A DNA stretch of 64,000 bases from LSCE01 sp050485425. Lineage in GTDB: Bacteria; Pseudomonadota; Gammaproteobacteria; Nitrococcales; Aquisalimonadaceae. How positions within the stretch are numbered: position 1 is the stretch's first letter; the number at the start of each line of letters is the position of its first letter. The DNA is taken from positions 1 through 64,000 of the forward strand of contig JBJHBJ010000016.1 in NCBI GenBank assembly GCA_050485425.1, read 5' to 3'. The notes beneath the pieces are model-generated. The model worked only from the letters and a program-made list of their open reading frames with translations. It was not told where the DNA came from and searched no databases. The position numbers and the translations under genes are program-made. Positions 8,085 to 16,895 of this stretch are shown in pieces.

Positions 8085-9266
8085 ATGCCCGAAGCGTACA
8101 TAGTTGCGGCCGCCCGTACAGCCGGCGGTCGTCGCGGCGGAAAACTGTCCGGCTGGCATCCCGTCGATCTGGCGGCACAGGTGCTGGACGCCCTGATCGA
8201 GCGCAGCGGGGCAGACCCGGAACTGGTGGAAGACGTCATTATGGGCTGCGTGGGCCAGGCCGGTCAGCAAGCCTTCAACGTGGCGCGCAACGCGGTACTG
8301 GCATCCAGCCTGCCGGAAAGCGTGCCGGCCACCTCGGTGGACCGCCAGTGCGGCTCCTCGCAGCAGGCGTTGCACTTCGCTGCCCAGGCGGTGATGTCCG
8401 GGACCATGGACGTGGTCATTGCATCCGGTGTGGAAAGCATGTCGCGGGTGCCGATGGGCCTGCCGCTGTCGCTGCCCGCCAAGAATGGTTTTGGCACCTA
8501 CGTCAGCCCGCAGATGCAGCGCCGCTATCCGGACGTGGAGTTCTCCCAGTTCATCGGCGCCGAAATGATGGCGAAGAAATACGACATCAGCAAAGAGCAG
8601 TTGGACCAATACGCTTTGGCCAGCCACCAGCGCGCTATCAAGGCGACCGAGGCAGGTGCGTTTCGGGAGGAGATCGTGCCACTGAAAGCACGCGCACTCG
8701 ACGGCCCGGAATCTGACGAGATCCACGCCGTCGATGAAGGCATTCGTTTCGATGCAACGCTGGAAGGCATTGCCGGCGTGAAACTGCTGGATGAGAAAAA
8801 CGGTCGACTGACCGCTGCCACCGCCAGTCAGATCTGCGATGGCGCCTCCGGAGTGATGGTGGTCAACGAGCGTGGACTGAAGGCGCTGGGTGTGGAACCC
8901 ATGGCGCGCATCCACCACATCTCCCTGCTGGGCCACGACCCGGTCATCATGCTGGAGGCCCCGCTGCCGGCCACCGAGCGCGCGCTGAAGAAAGCCGGCA
9001 TGCGCGTGGACGACATCGATCTGTTCGAAGTCAACGAGGCCTTCGCCTCCGTGCCAGTGGCCTGGCTACAGACAACCGGCGCCGATCCTGAGAGGCTGAA
9101 TGTACGCGGGGGTGCCATCGCCCTGGGCCATCCCCTCGGCGCCTCAGGCACCAAACTCATGACCACACTGGTCCACGCATTGAAACAGGAGAACAAGCGC
9201 TATGGCCTGCAGACCATGTGTGAAGGCGGTGGCATGGCCAACGTGACCATTGTTGAACGGCTGTAG
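8085..9266 (+). CDS. Acetyl-CoA C-acyltransferase (thiolase)
   Basis: Thiolase of 393 aa that cleaves 3-oxoacyl-CoA with CoA or condenses two acyl-CoAs. Nucleophile Cys89 lies in SVDRQCGSSQQALHF, the catalytic His in GGAIALGHPLGASG, and the acid/base Cys in CEGGGMAN near the end. The ATG at 8085 is chosen because GGAGGAG precedes it by 7 bases; the frame is open 27 codons further upstream without a ribosome site. Its divergent partner is an acyl-CoA ligase, which favours a degradative role. A strong stem-loop follows the stop. Confidence 0.93.
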   Translation: MPEAYIVAAARTAGGRRGGKLSGWHPVDLAAQVLDALIERSGADPELVEDVIMGCVGQAGQQAFNVARNAVLASSLPESVPATSVDRQCGSSQQALHFAAQAVMSGTMDVVIASGVESMSRVPMGLPLSLPAKNGFGTYVSPQMQRRYPDVEFSQFIGAEMMAKKYDISKEQLDQYALASHQRAIKATEAGAFREEIVPLKARALDGPESDEIHAVDEGIRFDATLEGIAGVKLLDEKNGRLTAATASQICDGASGVMVVNERGLKALGVEPMARIHHISLLGHDPVIMLEAPLPATERALKKAGMRVDDIDLFEVNEAFASVPVAWLQTTGADPERLNVRGGAIALGHPLGASGTKLMTTLVHALKQENKRYGLQTMCEGGGMANVTIVERL

Positions 9267-9285
9267 CGTAAACCGGAAACGATTT

Positions 9286-9312
9286 CCCGGGCGGACGACA
9301 CAGCCGCCCGGG
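9286..9312 (+). terminator. Stem-loop after thiolase gene
   Basis: Perfect 9-bp stem CCCGGGCGG / CCGCCCGGG with a 9-base loop, 19 bp after the thiolase stop. There is no T-run, so it may act as a 3' stabiliser or a weak terminator. Confidence 0.5.
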
Positions 9313-9365
9313 CACCGGAACGGCCGACTCCAGGCACGATCCCGCACGTTACCGTAGACCACACT

Positions 9366-9382
9366 TGTTACCCCTGGTAACA
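9366..9382. promoter_or_regulatory. Operator-like palindrome upstream of the DUF294/symporter module
   Basis: TGTTACC-CCT-GGTAACA is a perfect 7-bp inverted repeat with a 3-bp centre. It lies about 109 bp before the first ATG of the module, in a more AT-rich stretch. The shape fits a dimeric regulator site; the regulator is unknown. Confidence 0.5.
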
Positions 9383-9490
9383 GGGCCTGTTCCCACAAGG
9401 CAACATAAACGCCTGTTTAACAACAACAAACGGTTAGGCACGCTTTCTGCGTAACAAACGTGACCTTCGGGCTCCACGTTGCGAACGCAG

Positions 9491-11428
9491 ATGAGCGATA
9501 CCAACTACAACAGACGTGCATCTGATCGTCAGGTCGGCGAGTTGTCGTCCGTGCTGGAATTCCTCCGGCGGCATGCGCCGTTTGCCGACATGGAGCCGGA
9601 ACACCTGGAGTTTCTTGCCCGCCGCCTGAAGCCCGCCTTCTACGCTCGAAACGACAAGATCACCGACCCTGACGAAGGTCCGGCGCAATGCCTCTACATC
9701 ATCCGCCAGGGCCGGGTGCGCGGCGAGGCGCCGGCGCAGGGCGACCGCCTGGCCGGCGACGTCTGGGAACTGGTGGCCGGCGAGAGCTTTCCGGTTGGCG
9801 CGCTGCTGTCCCGTCGCCCGGTACGCACGGTGGGGCGCGCGGCGGAGGACACGGTGTGCTTCCGTCTGGAGCTGGACGACTTCACCCAGTTGTTCGAGCT
9901 CTCCGATGTCTTCAACGACTTCTGCACCCGCCGCCTGTCCAGTCTGCTCGGCCAGGTCCACCGGGAAGTACGCGCCAGCGCGCTGGAGGGGTTGGGCGGC
10001 GACACCTCGCTGAATTTCACGCTGGGTGAACGTCTGCGCCGGGAGCCGGTGACCTGCCTGCCCAACACCTCCATCCGCGAGGCGCTGCAGGCCATGGACC
10101 GCGAACACGTGGGCAGCATCGTGGTCACCGACCAGGCACTGAAGCCGCTGGGCGTGTTCACGCTGCCGGACCTGCTCACCCGCGTGTCGCTGCCGGGCGT
10201 CTCGCTGGAGCAGCCGGTGGAAGCGGTGATGACGCCGGATCCGATCAGTCTGCCGCGCACCGCCTTCGCCTTCGAGGCGGCGATGGTCATGGCCGATCGC
10301 GGCATCCGTCATGTCTGCGTGGTGCATCGCGACCGGCTGCAGGGCGTCGTCTCGGAGCGGGATCTGTTCTCGATCCAGCGCGTGGGCCTGGTCAACCTGA
10401 GCCGAACCATTTCCCGCGCCGCCTCGGTGGAGGCGCTGTCGCGACTGGGCAGTGACATTCACCAACTGGTGGAGCAGATGATCGCCCAGGGTGTGCGCGT
10501 GGGCCAGATCACCCAGATCATCACGCTCCTCAACGATCAGATCGCCCGCCGCATCATCGACCTGTGCATGCAGGACGCCGACAACCTGCCGGACGTGCGC
10601 TTCGCCTGGATCGCCTTCGGCAGTGAAGGACGCCAGGAACAGACGCTGAAAACCGACCAGGACAACGGCATCCTCTTCGAGCCGCCGGAGGACGGCACCA
10701 CCGCCGACCAGGTCCGCGAAGCCTTCCTGCCCGTCTGCCGGCGCATCAACGAGGCGCTGGATCAGTGCGGTTACCCGCTTTGCGAGGGCAACATCATGGC
10801 CAGCAACCCGGATTGTTGCCTGAGCCTCGAGGAGTGGCGCGAGCGCTTCCGCCGGTGGGTGGACCAGGGAACGCCGGAACACCTGCTGCAGGCGTCCATC
10901 TATTTCGATTTCCGCGTCATTCACGGCCCCGGCCAGAGCGCGGATGTACTCCGCCAGTGGCTGCTGGAGCGCACCGCCGGCAACAGCCGGTTCCGCAAGC
11001 AGATGGCCGTGAACGCGCTCAACCTGCGTCCGCCGCTGGGATTGATCCGCGATTTCAAGCTGAGCTCCGGCGGCAAGCACCCCAATACGCTCAACCTGAA
11101 GCTGAACGGTGTCGCGCCGTTCGTGGATGCCGCCCGCATTCTGGCCCTGGCCAACCGCATTCCCGACACCAACACCGTCCAGCGCCTGCGCCAGGCTGCC
11201 GCGGCCGGCGCCGTGAAACAGGGCGACGTGGACGCCTGGACCAATGCCTACGACTACATACAGATGCTGCGCATGCGCAGGAACCAGGAGCAGGCCGCAG
11301 CCGGCGAGCCGCTCAGCAACCATGTGGCGCCGGACAGCCTGAACGCACTGGACCGCCGCATTCTGAAGGAAGCCTTTCGCGAAGCGAGAAAACTGCAATC
11401 GAAACTGGAGGTTGACTACCAGCTGTAA
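9491..11428 (+). CDS. Cyclic-nucleotide-binding-like/CBS/DUF294 nucleotidyltransferase-like regulator (first of three)
   Basis: Soluble protein of 645 aa. Domains in order: a cNMP-binding-like beta-barrel (about 25-150), a CBS pair (about 175-300), the DUF294 nucleotidyltransferase-like domain with GSEGRQEQTLKTDQDN at about 377-392, then the DUF294 C-terminal domain (about 490-640). The GS-G-R and D-x-D pattern is that of GlnD-type nucleotidyltransferases, so transfer of a nucleotide to a protein is possible but unproven for this family. The ATG at 9491 is preferred over a TTG at 9479, though neither has a strong ribosome site. It is 36 bp upstream of the symporter small subunit; this gene order with SSS-family carboxylate permeases is common in gammaproteobacteria, suggesting control of transport. 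Confidence 0.88.
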   Translation: MSDTNYNRRASDRQVGELSSVLEFLRRHAPFADMEPEHLEFLARRLKPAFYARNDKITDPDEGPAQCLYIIRQGRVRGEAPAQGDRLAGDVWELVAGESFPVGALLSRRPVRTVGRAAEDTVCFRLELDDFTQLFELSDVFNDFCTRRLSSLLGQVHREVRASALEGLGGDTSLNFTLGERLRREPVTCLPNTSIREALQAMDREHVGSIVVTDQALKPLGVFTLPDLLTRVSLPGVSLEQPVEAVMTPDPISLPRTAFAFEAAMVMADRGIRHVCVVHRDRLQGVVSERDLFSIQRVGLVNLSRTISRAASVEALSRLGSDIHQLVEQMIAQGVRVGQITQIITLLNDQIARRIIDLCMQDADNLPDVRFAWIAFGSEGRQEQTLKTDQDNGILFEPPEDGTTADQVREAFLPVCRRINEALDQCGYPLCEGNIMASNPDCCLSLEEWRERFRRWVDQGTPEHLLQASIYFDFRVIHGPGQSADVLRQWLLERTAGNSRFRKQMAVNALNLRPPLGLIRDFKLSSGGKHPNTLNLKLNGVAPFVDAARILALANRIPDTNTVQRLRQAAAAGAVKQGDVDAWTNAYDYIQMLRMRRNQEQAAAGEPLSNHVAPDSLNALDRRILKEAFREARKLQSKLEVDYQL

Positions 11429-11464
11429 TTCCCTGACCAATGATTGACTGGAGGAGTAAATGCA

Positions 11465-11725
11465 ATGACCCAAGAAGAAAGACGTTCCCAATACTGGAAG
11501 ATAAATCTCAAGGTTATCGGCGGCTGCATGTTCCTGTGGGCCCTGGTTTCCCTTGGCTTCGGCATCATCCTGGCCGAGCCGCTGAATGCGATTCAGTTCG
11601 GCGGTTACAAACTCGGCTTCTGGTTCGCCCAGCAGGGTTCGATCTACACGTTCATCGCGCTGATCTTCTTCTACGCCTGGCGCATGAACAAGCTGGATCG
11701 CGAATACGACGTTTACGAAGACTAA
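11465..11725 (+). CDS. DUF4212 small subunit of a sodium/solute symporter
   Basis: Small membrane protein of 86 aa with two helices (about residues 19-42 and 57-75) and a charged C-terminal tail (RMNKLDREYDVYED). DUF4212 proteins are encoded next to SSS-family permeases and are named as their small subunit. GGAGGAG lies 8 bases before the ATG at 11465; the frame runs seven codons further upstream, but that start lacks support. The large subunit begins 12 bp after the stop. Confidence 0.9.
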   Translation: MTQEERRSQYWKINLKVIGGCMFLWALVSLGFGIILAEPLNAIQFGGYKLGFWFAQQGSIYTFIALIFFYAWRMNKLDREYDVYED

Positions 11726-11737
11726 GGGGCCCGGATC

Positions 11738-13504
11738 ATGAGCTTGCAAGTACTAAGTATCATCGTCGTCGGCATGACCTTCGCGATCTACATCGGGATC
11801 GCGATCTGGGCGCGTGCCGGCTCGACCAGTGAGTTCTACGTGGCCGGCAAGGGTGTGCACCCGGTGGCCAACGGCATGGCTACCGCGGCCGACTGGATGT
11901 CCGCGGCCAGCTTCATCTCCATGGCCGGCCTGATCGCCTTCCTGGGATACAGCGGCGGCGCCTACCTGATGGGCTGGACCGGTGGCTACGTGCTGATGGC
12001 CCTGCTGCTGGCACCCTACCTGCGGAAATTCGGCAAGTTCACCGTGCCGGAGTTCATCGGTGACCGCTTCTATTCCAGAACGGCCCGCGTGGTGGCAGTC
12101 GTTTCGCTGCTGGCCATGTCGATCACCTACGTTATCGGGCAGATGCGCGGCGTCGGTATCGCCTTCTCCAACATCCTGCAGGTGGATCTGACCGTGGGTC
12201 TGATCTCGGGCATGGTGATCGTGTTCATCTACGCCGTGTTCGGCGGCATGAAGGGCATCACCTACACCCAGATCGCGCAGTACGTGATCATGATCTTCGC
12301 CTACACGGTGCCGGCCATCTTCATTTCCCTGCAGCTCACCGGCAATCCGCTGCCGCAACTGGGCCTGGGCGGGACCGTCGAGGACGGACGGTATCTGCTG
12401 CAGGCGCTGGACCAGACGCTGGTGGATCTCGGCTTCGCCGCCTACACCACGGTGGGCGCCGGCATGACGCAGTGGAACATGTTCCTGCTGACCATCTCCC
12501 TGATGATCGGCACGGCCGGCCTGCCCCACGTCATCGTACGGTTCTTCACCGTCCCGCGTATCCGCGATGCACGGAAGTCCGCCGGCTGGGCGCTGGTGTT
12601 CATTGGCATCCTCTACACCACTGCGCCCGCCGTCGGCGCCATGGCCATGTGGAACCTGCTGAACACGGTGCAGCCGGGCGAAGTGGGTGCCGAAGAGGGC
12701 AACATCGCCTTCGAGGACAAGCCGGACTGGATGCTTCGCTGGGAGCAGACCGGCCTGCTGGCCTTCGAGGACAAGAACAACGATGGCCGCCTGCAGTACT
12801 ACAACGCCCGCAACCAGGAATTCGCTGCCATGGCCGAAGAGGAATACGGCTGGGAAGGCAACGAAATCGTGCGGCTGGACCGGGACATCATGGTACTGGC
12901 CAACCCGGAAATCGCCGGGCTGCCCAACTGGGTGATCGCGCTGGTCGCGGCGGGGGGTATCGCAGCCGCGCTGTCCACCGCGGCAGGCCTGTTGCTGGCA
13001 ATATCATCCGCCATCTCGCATGACCTGCTGAAGGGGACATTCACGCCAAACATCTCGCAGAAGGGCGAATTGCTGGCGGCCCGCATCAGTATGGGCGGGG
13101 CCATCATCCTTGCCGGGTACCTGGGGTTGAATCCACCAGGGTTCGCGGCGGAAGTGGTCGCCCTGGCGTTCGGTCTCGCGGCAGCCAGCCTGTTCCCGAC
13201 GCTGATGATGGGTATCTTCTTCAAGAAGATGAACAAGGAAGGCGCCATCGCGGGCATGCTGGCCGGCCTGCTCAGCACGCTGCTGTACATCTTCATCTAC
13301 AAGGGCTGGTTCTTCTTCCCGGGCACCAACGTGTTCCCGGACAATGCCGACTACTGGATGTTCGGCATCAACCCCACCGGCTTCGGTGTGATTGGTGCGA
13401 TCCTGAACTTCGCGGTGGCCTACGGCGTTTCCAAGGTAACGGCACCACCGCCGGATCACATCCAGCATCTGGTGGAAAGCGTCCGCGTACCGAAGACGGA
13501 CTAG
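11738..13504 (+). CDS. Sodium:solute symporter, VC_2705-type large subunit, with EF-hand-like loop
   Basis: Integral membrane transporter of 588 aa in the SSS family (about 13 helices), of the subfamily paired with DUF4212 and related to acetate permease ActP. Sodium-linked uptake of a short carboxylate such as acetate is likely but not shown. A hydrophilic insert of about 90 residues (about 310-400) breaks the helices. It contains D345-K-N347-N-D349-G350-R-L352, matching the calcium loop spacing of EF-hands. The last helices are followed by a short tail. An intrinsic terminator lies 100 bp after the stop. Confidence 0.92.
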   Translation: MSLQVLSIIVVGMTFAIYIGIAIWARAGSTSEFYVAGKGVHPVANGMATAADWMSAASFISMAGLIAFLGYSGGAYLMGWTGGYVLMALLLAPYLRKFGKFTVPEFIGDRFYSRTARVVAVVSLLAMSITYVIGQMRGVGIAFSNILQVDLTVGLISGMVIVFIYAVFGGMKGITYTQIAQYVIMIFAYTVPAIFISLQLTGNPLPQLGLGGTVEDGRYLLQALDQTLVDLGFAAYTTVGAGMTQWNMFLLTISLMIGTAGLPHVIVRFFTVPRIRDARKSAGWALVFIGILYTTAPAVGAMAMWNLLNTVQPGEVGAEEGNIAFEDKPDWMLRWEQTGLLAFEDKNNDGRLQYYNARNQEFAAMAEEEYGWEGNEIVRLDRDIMVLANPEIAGLPNWVIALVAAGGIAAALSTAAGLLLAISSAISHDLLKGTFTPNISQKGELLAARISMGGAIILAGYLGLNPPGFAAEVVALAFGLAAASLFPTLMMGIFFKKMNKEGAIAGMLAGLLSTLLYIFIYKGWFFFPGTNVFPDNADYWMFGINPTGFGVIGAILNFAVAYGVSKVTAPPPDHIQHLVESVRVPKTD

Positions 13505-13603
13505 GCGCCAGGCAGGGTCGCCCCGGTGCCGTGGAGGGTCTGATGCGCATGATCGACGCTCCACTGGCTCCGGGCCCACGGCCCGCAAGGTTGGTAAACC
13601 CCG

Positions 13604-13630
13604 GGGCCTGCCGCTTGGCAGGCCCTTTTT
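13604..13630 (+). terminator. Intrinsic terminator between symporter and second DUF294 gene
   Basis: Perfect 9-bp stem GGGCCTGCC / GGCAGGCCC with a GCTT loop and TTTTT. It ends only 23 bp before the next ATG at 13654, so it may partly attenuate transcription into the downstream genes. Confidence 0.85.
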
Positions 13631-13653
13631 CGTGAACAGAACAGGCCCCACCC

Positions 13654-14790
13654 ATGAACAGACCTGACCTATCGCATGGCGAGGGCAGGGGCGCGGCAGA
13701 TCGGGAAGCTGAAGCCGTCAGTGCCCGCCTTGATCAGAGCGCCGGGGACGCTCCCGGTCGTCGCATGGCGACGCTGCTCCAGGCCATCGACCACGCGGAG
13801 ACCGTGGAGGCGCTGCAGCTACTGGCCTCCGAGCTGCCCGGCATGCAACAGCTCTGGGTGCGCGGCGGCCTCGACGCGGAGCACCAGGCGCGCGCCGTCA
13901 CCGGCATCGTCGATGCTCTCACCGGCCGCCTGATCACACTCGCCGAGGCAATGATGACGCCCGCCCCCGGGCCTTACGCCTGGCTGGCCTGTGGTTCGCA
14001 GGGCCGGTTCGAGCAGACCGTCCATACCGATCAGGACAACGCGCTGATCTACGCCGACGACCTGCCGCCGGAAGCGGACGCCTGGTTCCAGCGGCTGGGG
14101 GAGTTCGTCACCGACGGCTTGGCCGCCTGCGGCATTCCACACTGCCCCGGCGGCGTCAGCCCACGCTCCGCGGACTGGCGGCACCCGGTGGCGCGCTGGC
14201 GAAAACTGCTGCACGATGCAGTGAAATACCCGGAGCGCAAGGCCGTCATGCTCGCATCGCATTATTTCGATCTCCGCGTGATTCACGGTGACGCGCTGCT
14301 GTTCGAACCGGTGCAGGAGGCCGCACGCCAGGCCGCCGCGTGCAACCGGCTGTTCCTGCTCCGCGCCGCCGAAAACGCGCTGCGCAGTACCGCCGGCCTG
14401 GGCCTGCTGCGGCGGCTGCAACGCGTGGGATCCGGCGAACACGCCGGGCATGTGGGACTGAAGCACGGCGGCCTTCTGCCGATCAGCCAACTGGCGTTGA
14501 ACTATGCGCTGCAGGGTGCGCTGCCGCAGAAGCACACGCTGGAACGCCTGAGGGCCGCATCGGATGCCGGCATTGCCTCCAATGAAGGCATCCAGGATCT
14601 CATCCAGGCGTACCGGACGATAACGGATCAACGGGCCCGGCATCTGGCGCGCTGTACGCAACAACGCCGCCCCCACGACAACTACCTGCGCCCCCGGGAA
14701 TCCTCCCAGTTGGCATTGCGCCAGCTTCGCGATGCCTACGCCGTCATCCCGCTGATGCAGAAATCGCTACGCCTGGGGATCGGCACATGA
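13654..14790 (+). CDS. DUF294 nucleotidyltransferase-like protein without sensor domains (second of three)
   Basis: Protein of 378 aa made only of the DUF294 nucleotidyltransferase-like domain and its C-terminal substrate-binding-like domain. The signature CGSQGRFEQTVHTDQDNALI lies at about residues 112-131, with GS-G-R and D-Q-D kept. A further conserved stretch, SHYFDLRVIHGD (about 204-215), matches YFDFRVIHGP in the first copy. It lacks the cNMP and CBS parts, so input would have to come from a partner. Its stop overlaps the next start by 4 bp (ATGA), implying translational coupling with the CBS-bearing third copy, which may be that partner. Confidence 0.82.
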   Translation: MNRPDLSHGEGRGAADREAEAVSARLDQSAGDAPGRRMATLLQAIDHAETVEALQLLASELPGMQQLWVRGGLDAEHQARAVTGIVDALTGRLITLAEAMMTPAPGPYAWLACGSQGRFEQTVHTDQDNALIYADDLPPEADAWFQRLGEFVTDGLAACGIPHCPGGVSPRSADWRHPVARWRKLLHDAVKYPERKAVMLASHYFDLRVIHGDALLFEPVQEAARQAAACNRLFLLRAAENALRSTAGLGLLRRLQRVGSGEHAGHVGLKHGGLLPISQLALNYALQGALPQKHTLERLRAASDAGIASNEGIQDLIQAYRTITDQRARHLARCTQQRRPHDNYLRPRESSQLALRQLRDAYAVIPLMQKSLRLGIGT

Positions 14791-16238
14791 GGCTGGATCT
14801 GCGGGTTGCCGACGTGATGCGTCCGCCGGCGGTGACATGCCAGCCGGATACCAGCCTGCGTAGCCTGTTGCTGCAACTGGCAGACAGCGGCGCGGAATGC
14901 GCGGTGGTCGTGCGTGAACAGGGACGCCCACTGGGCCTGGTGATGCAGCGCGAGCTCTACGCCCAACTGGCCAGGGCACCGGCGGATACCGCAACCGCCC
15001 AGGATTGCGTCATTCTGCCTTCGCGGCTCGCGCATCTCGGGGAACCGCTCTACCGCGCACTGGCCTGGATGCGCACCGCACGGCTGAGCCACCTTCCCGT
15101 GATCGACGACAGCGGCCGGCTCGCCGGGTTGCTGCACCGGGAGGACGCCCAGGAGCGGCTCGTCCCGGCCGCGATGAGCCGACTGTTGCAGGTGGCGGTC
15201 AACGCGGATGTCTCCGGCCTGAAGCGTCTGCGCCACGAGCAGGCTGCACTGGCCAGGGACCTGCTGCAGGAATGCGCCTCGGCCGCCACGGCCCAGGGAG
15301 TGCTGACCAGCATCAACGACGACTGCTACCGCGCCCTGGGGGAGGCGGCAACCCGATCCATGGAAGAGGATGGATGGGGGTCGCCCCCGGTGGCCTATTC
15401 GGTCATCGTGATGGGCTCCGCCGGGCGCCGGGAGAGCCTGCTGGCTCCCGACCAGGACAACGGCCTGATCCTTGCCGATTACCCGGACGAGGAGCATGGC
15501 CGGATCGATCGCTACTTCAGCGAATTCGCCCAGCGCCTGACCCGCGACCTGAACACCATCGGCATCCCGTACTGCCCCGGTCACGTCATGGCCAGCAATC
15601 CGCTCTGGCGGAAAACCCTGTCGCAGTGGATCGCCCAGAGCAGGTACTGGATCCGGCGCCGCACCGAGCAGGGTTTCCTCAATGCCACGATCATGCTGGA
15701 TTTTCGCCACGTCACCGGCGACGAGTCGCTGGCCGGGAATGTCCGGGACATGATGACCGAACAGGTCACCGGGTCTCGCGGATTCCTGCAGGCACTCACG
15801 CTCACCGATTCCACCAAGCAGGTCGGCCTGCGCTGGTTCAACCGACTGATGACCGAGCCCGGGGACAGCATCCACGAAGGCGAGCTCAATCTGAAACGCA
15901 ACGGCATCATGCCTCTGGTCGAGGCAGTACGGCTGCACGCACTGAGCCGGGAACTGCCGGACACATCCACCCGCGGCCGCCTGACGGGGCTTGCCCAGCA
16001 GGGTGTGATCAGCAGCGATGAACTCGATGCATTGAGCCATGCGCATGATTTCATGTGTTACCTGCTGTTGCGCCAGCAGATCCGGGATCTGGCAGCGGGC
16101 AGAACCGCCGGCAGGCACCTTCCGCCCACGGCGCTGACCAGACGCGAGCACGAGACTCTGGTACAGAGCATGAAGAGTTCGCAGGCCTTCCTGAACCGCT
16201 TGCATGTGGAATTGTTCGGTTCCGGCAGCAATGTTTAA
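14787..16238 (+). CDS. CBS-pair/DUF294 nucleotidyltransferase-like protein (third of three)
   Basis: Protein of 483 aa. A CBS pair fills about residues 1-125 (VADVMRPPAVTC at the start, then SHLPVIDDSGRLAGLL). The DUF294 domain follows with MGSAGRRESLLAPDQDNGLI at about 209-228 and MLDFRHVTGD, then the C-terminal domain (about 340-480). Compared with the first copy it lacks the cNMP domain. Adenine nucleotides are the typical CBS ligands, so energy sensing is a reasonable guess. The 4-bp overlap with the preceding gene supports joint translation; the response regulator gene starts 268 bp later. Confidence 0.85.
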   Translation: MRLDLRVADVMRPPAVTCQPDTSLRSLLLQLADSGAECAVVVREQGRPLGLVMQRELYAQLARAPADTATAQDCVILPSRLAHLGEPLYRALAWMRTARLSHLPVIDDSGRLAGLLHREDAQERLVPAAMSRLLQVAVNADVSGLKRLRHEQAALARDLLQECASAATAQGVLTSINDDCYRALGEAATRSMEEDGWGSPPVAYSVIVMGSAGRRESLLAPDQDNGLILADYPDEEHGRIDRYFSEFAQRLTRDLNTIGIPYCPGHVMASNPLWRKTLSQWIAQSRYWIRRRTEQGFLNATIMLDFRHVTGDESLAGNVRDMMTEQVTGSRGFLQALTLTDSTKQVGLRWFNRLMTEPGDSIHEGELNLKRNGIMPLVEAVRLHALSRELPDTSTRGRLTGLAQQGVISSDELDALSHAHDFMCYLLLRQQIRDLAAGRTAGRHLPPTALTRREHETLVQSMKSSQAFLNRLHVELFGSGSNV

Positions 16239-16506
16239 GGAAGCGCTGAGCAATTCCCGCGCTCGCGTTGCGGCCGGATTTTTCGCCCGTGCGTTCCCCA
16301 GGGGATCTGGGACAATTTCTTGCGCCGCATGGTTGTGGTACTGCCAACCGTGGGCGGGGAATACCGACCGGCCGGAGTGTGTGATACTAGCCTTTTCGAG
16401 CATACTGCCAGGGCGATCGGCCGCCGGTCACCGGTCTGCCATCACGCCCGACACCAACCATAACACCCGGCATGCACCGGGGTATCCGAGAGGTCCAGGA
16501 GGAGTC

Positions 16507-16887
16507 ATGGCCCCCCAATCCGTACTGGTCGTGGATGATGAACCCAACATCGTTCTGTCGCTTCAGTTCCTGATGAAGGAAGCCGGCTTCGACGTGCGCG
16601 TGGCGCGCGACGGGGAAGAGGCTCTCGACGCGGTCCGGGACACCCCGCCGGACGTCATCCTGCTGGACGTGATGCTGCCCCGGCGCGATGGCTACGAGCT
16701 GTGCCAGACCATTCGCGCGAATCCGGAATGGAACGGGATACGCATCATCATGCTCACAGCCAAGGGACGGGAAATCGAACAGGAAAAGGGACTGGCCCTG
16801 GGAGCGGATGACTACATCACCAAGCCTTTTTCCACCCGGGAAGTTGTCGAGCGAGTCAAGCAGTACATGAACGGGGAAGGTGCGTAG
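16507..16887 (+). CDS. Stand-alone response regulator receiver protein
   Basis: Receiver-domain-only protein of 126 aa. The acidic pair is D10-D11 in VVDDE, the phosphate-accepting Asp is D54 in ILLDVMLPRRDG, the switch Thr is T84 in MLTAKG and the Lys is K106 in YITKPF, so all key residues are present. There is no DNA-binding output domain; it must act by protein contact. GGAGGAG lies 4 bases before the ATG at 16507; the open frame continues upstream but has no support as coding. It is 8 bp from the sensor-exonuclease fusion, which is its likely partner, although that protein's kinase core is degenerate. Confidence 0.92.
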   Translation: MAPQSVLVVDDEPNIVLSLQFLMKEAGFDVRVARDGEEALDAVRDTPPDVILLDVMLPRRDGYELCQTIRANPEWNGIRIIMLTAKGREIEQEKGLALGADDYITKPFSTREVVERVKQYMNGEGA

Positions 16888-16895
16888 GGCAGGCG

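Noticed and set aside
9434..11749. 771-codon open frame on the minus strand opposite the first DUF294 gene and the symporter small subunit
   Set aside because: Rich in His, Gln, Gly and Arg without any motif; it mirrors the GC-rich third codon positions of the real plus-strand genes.
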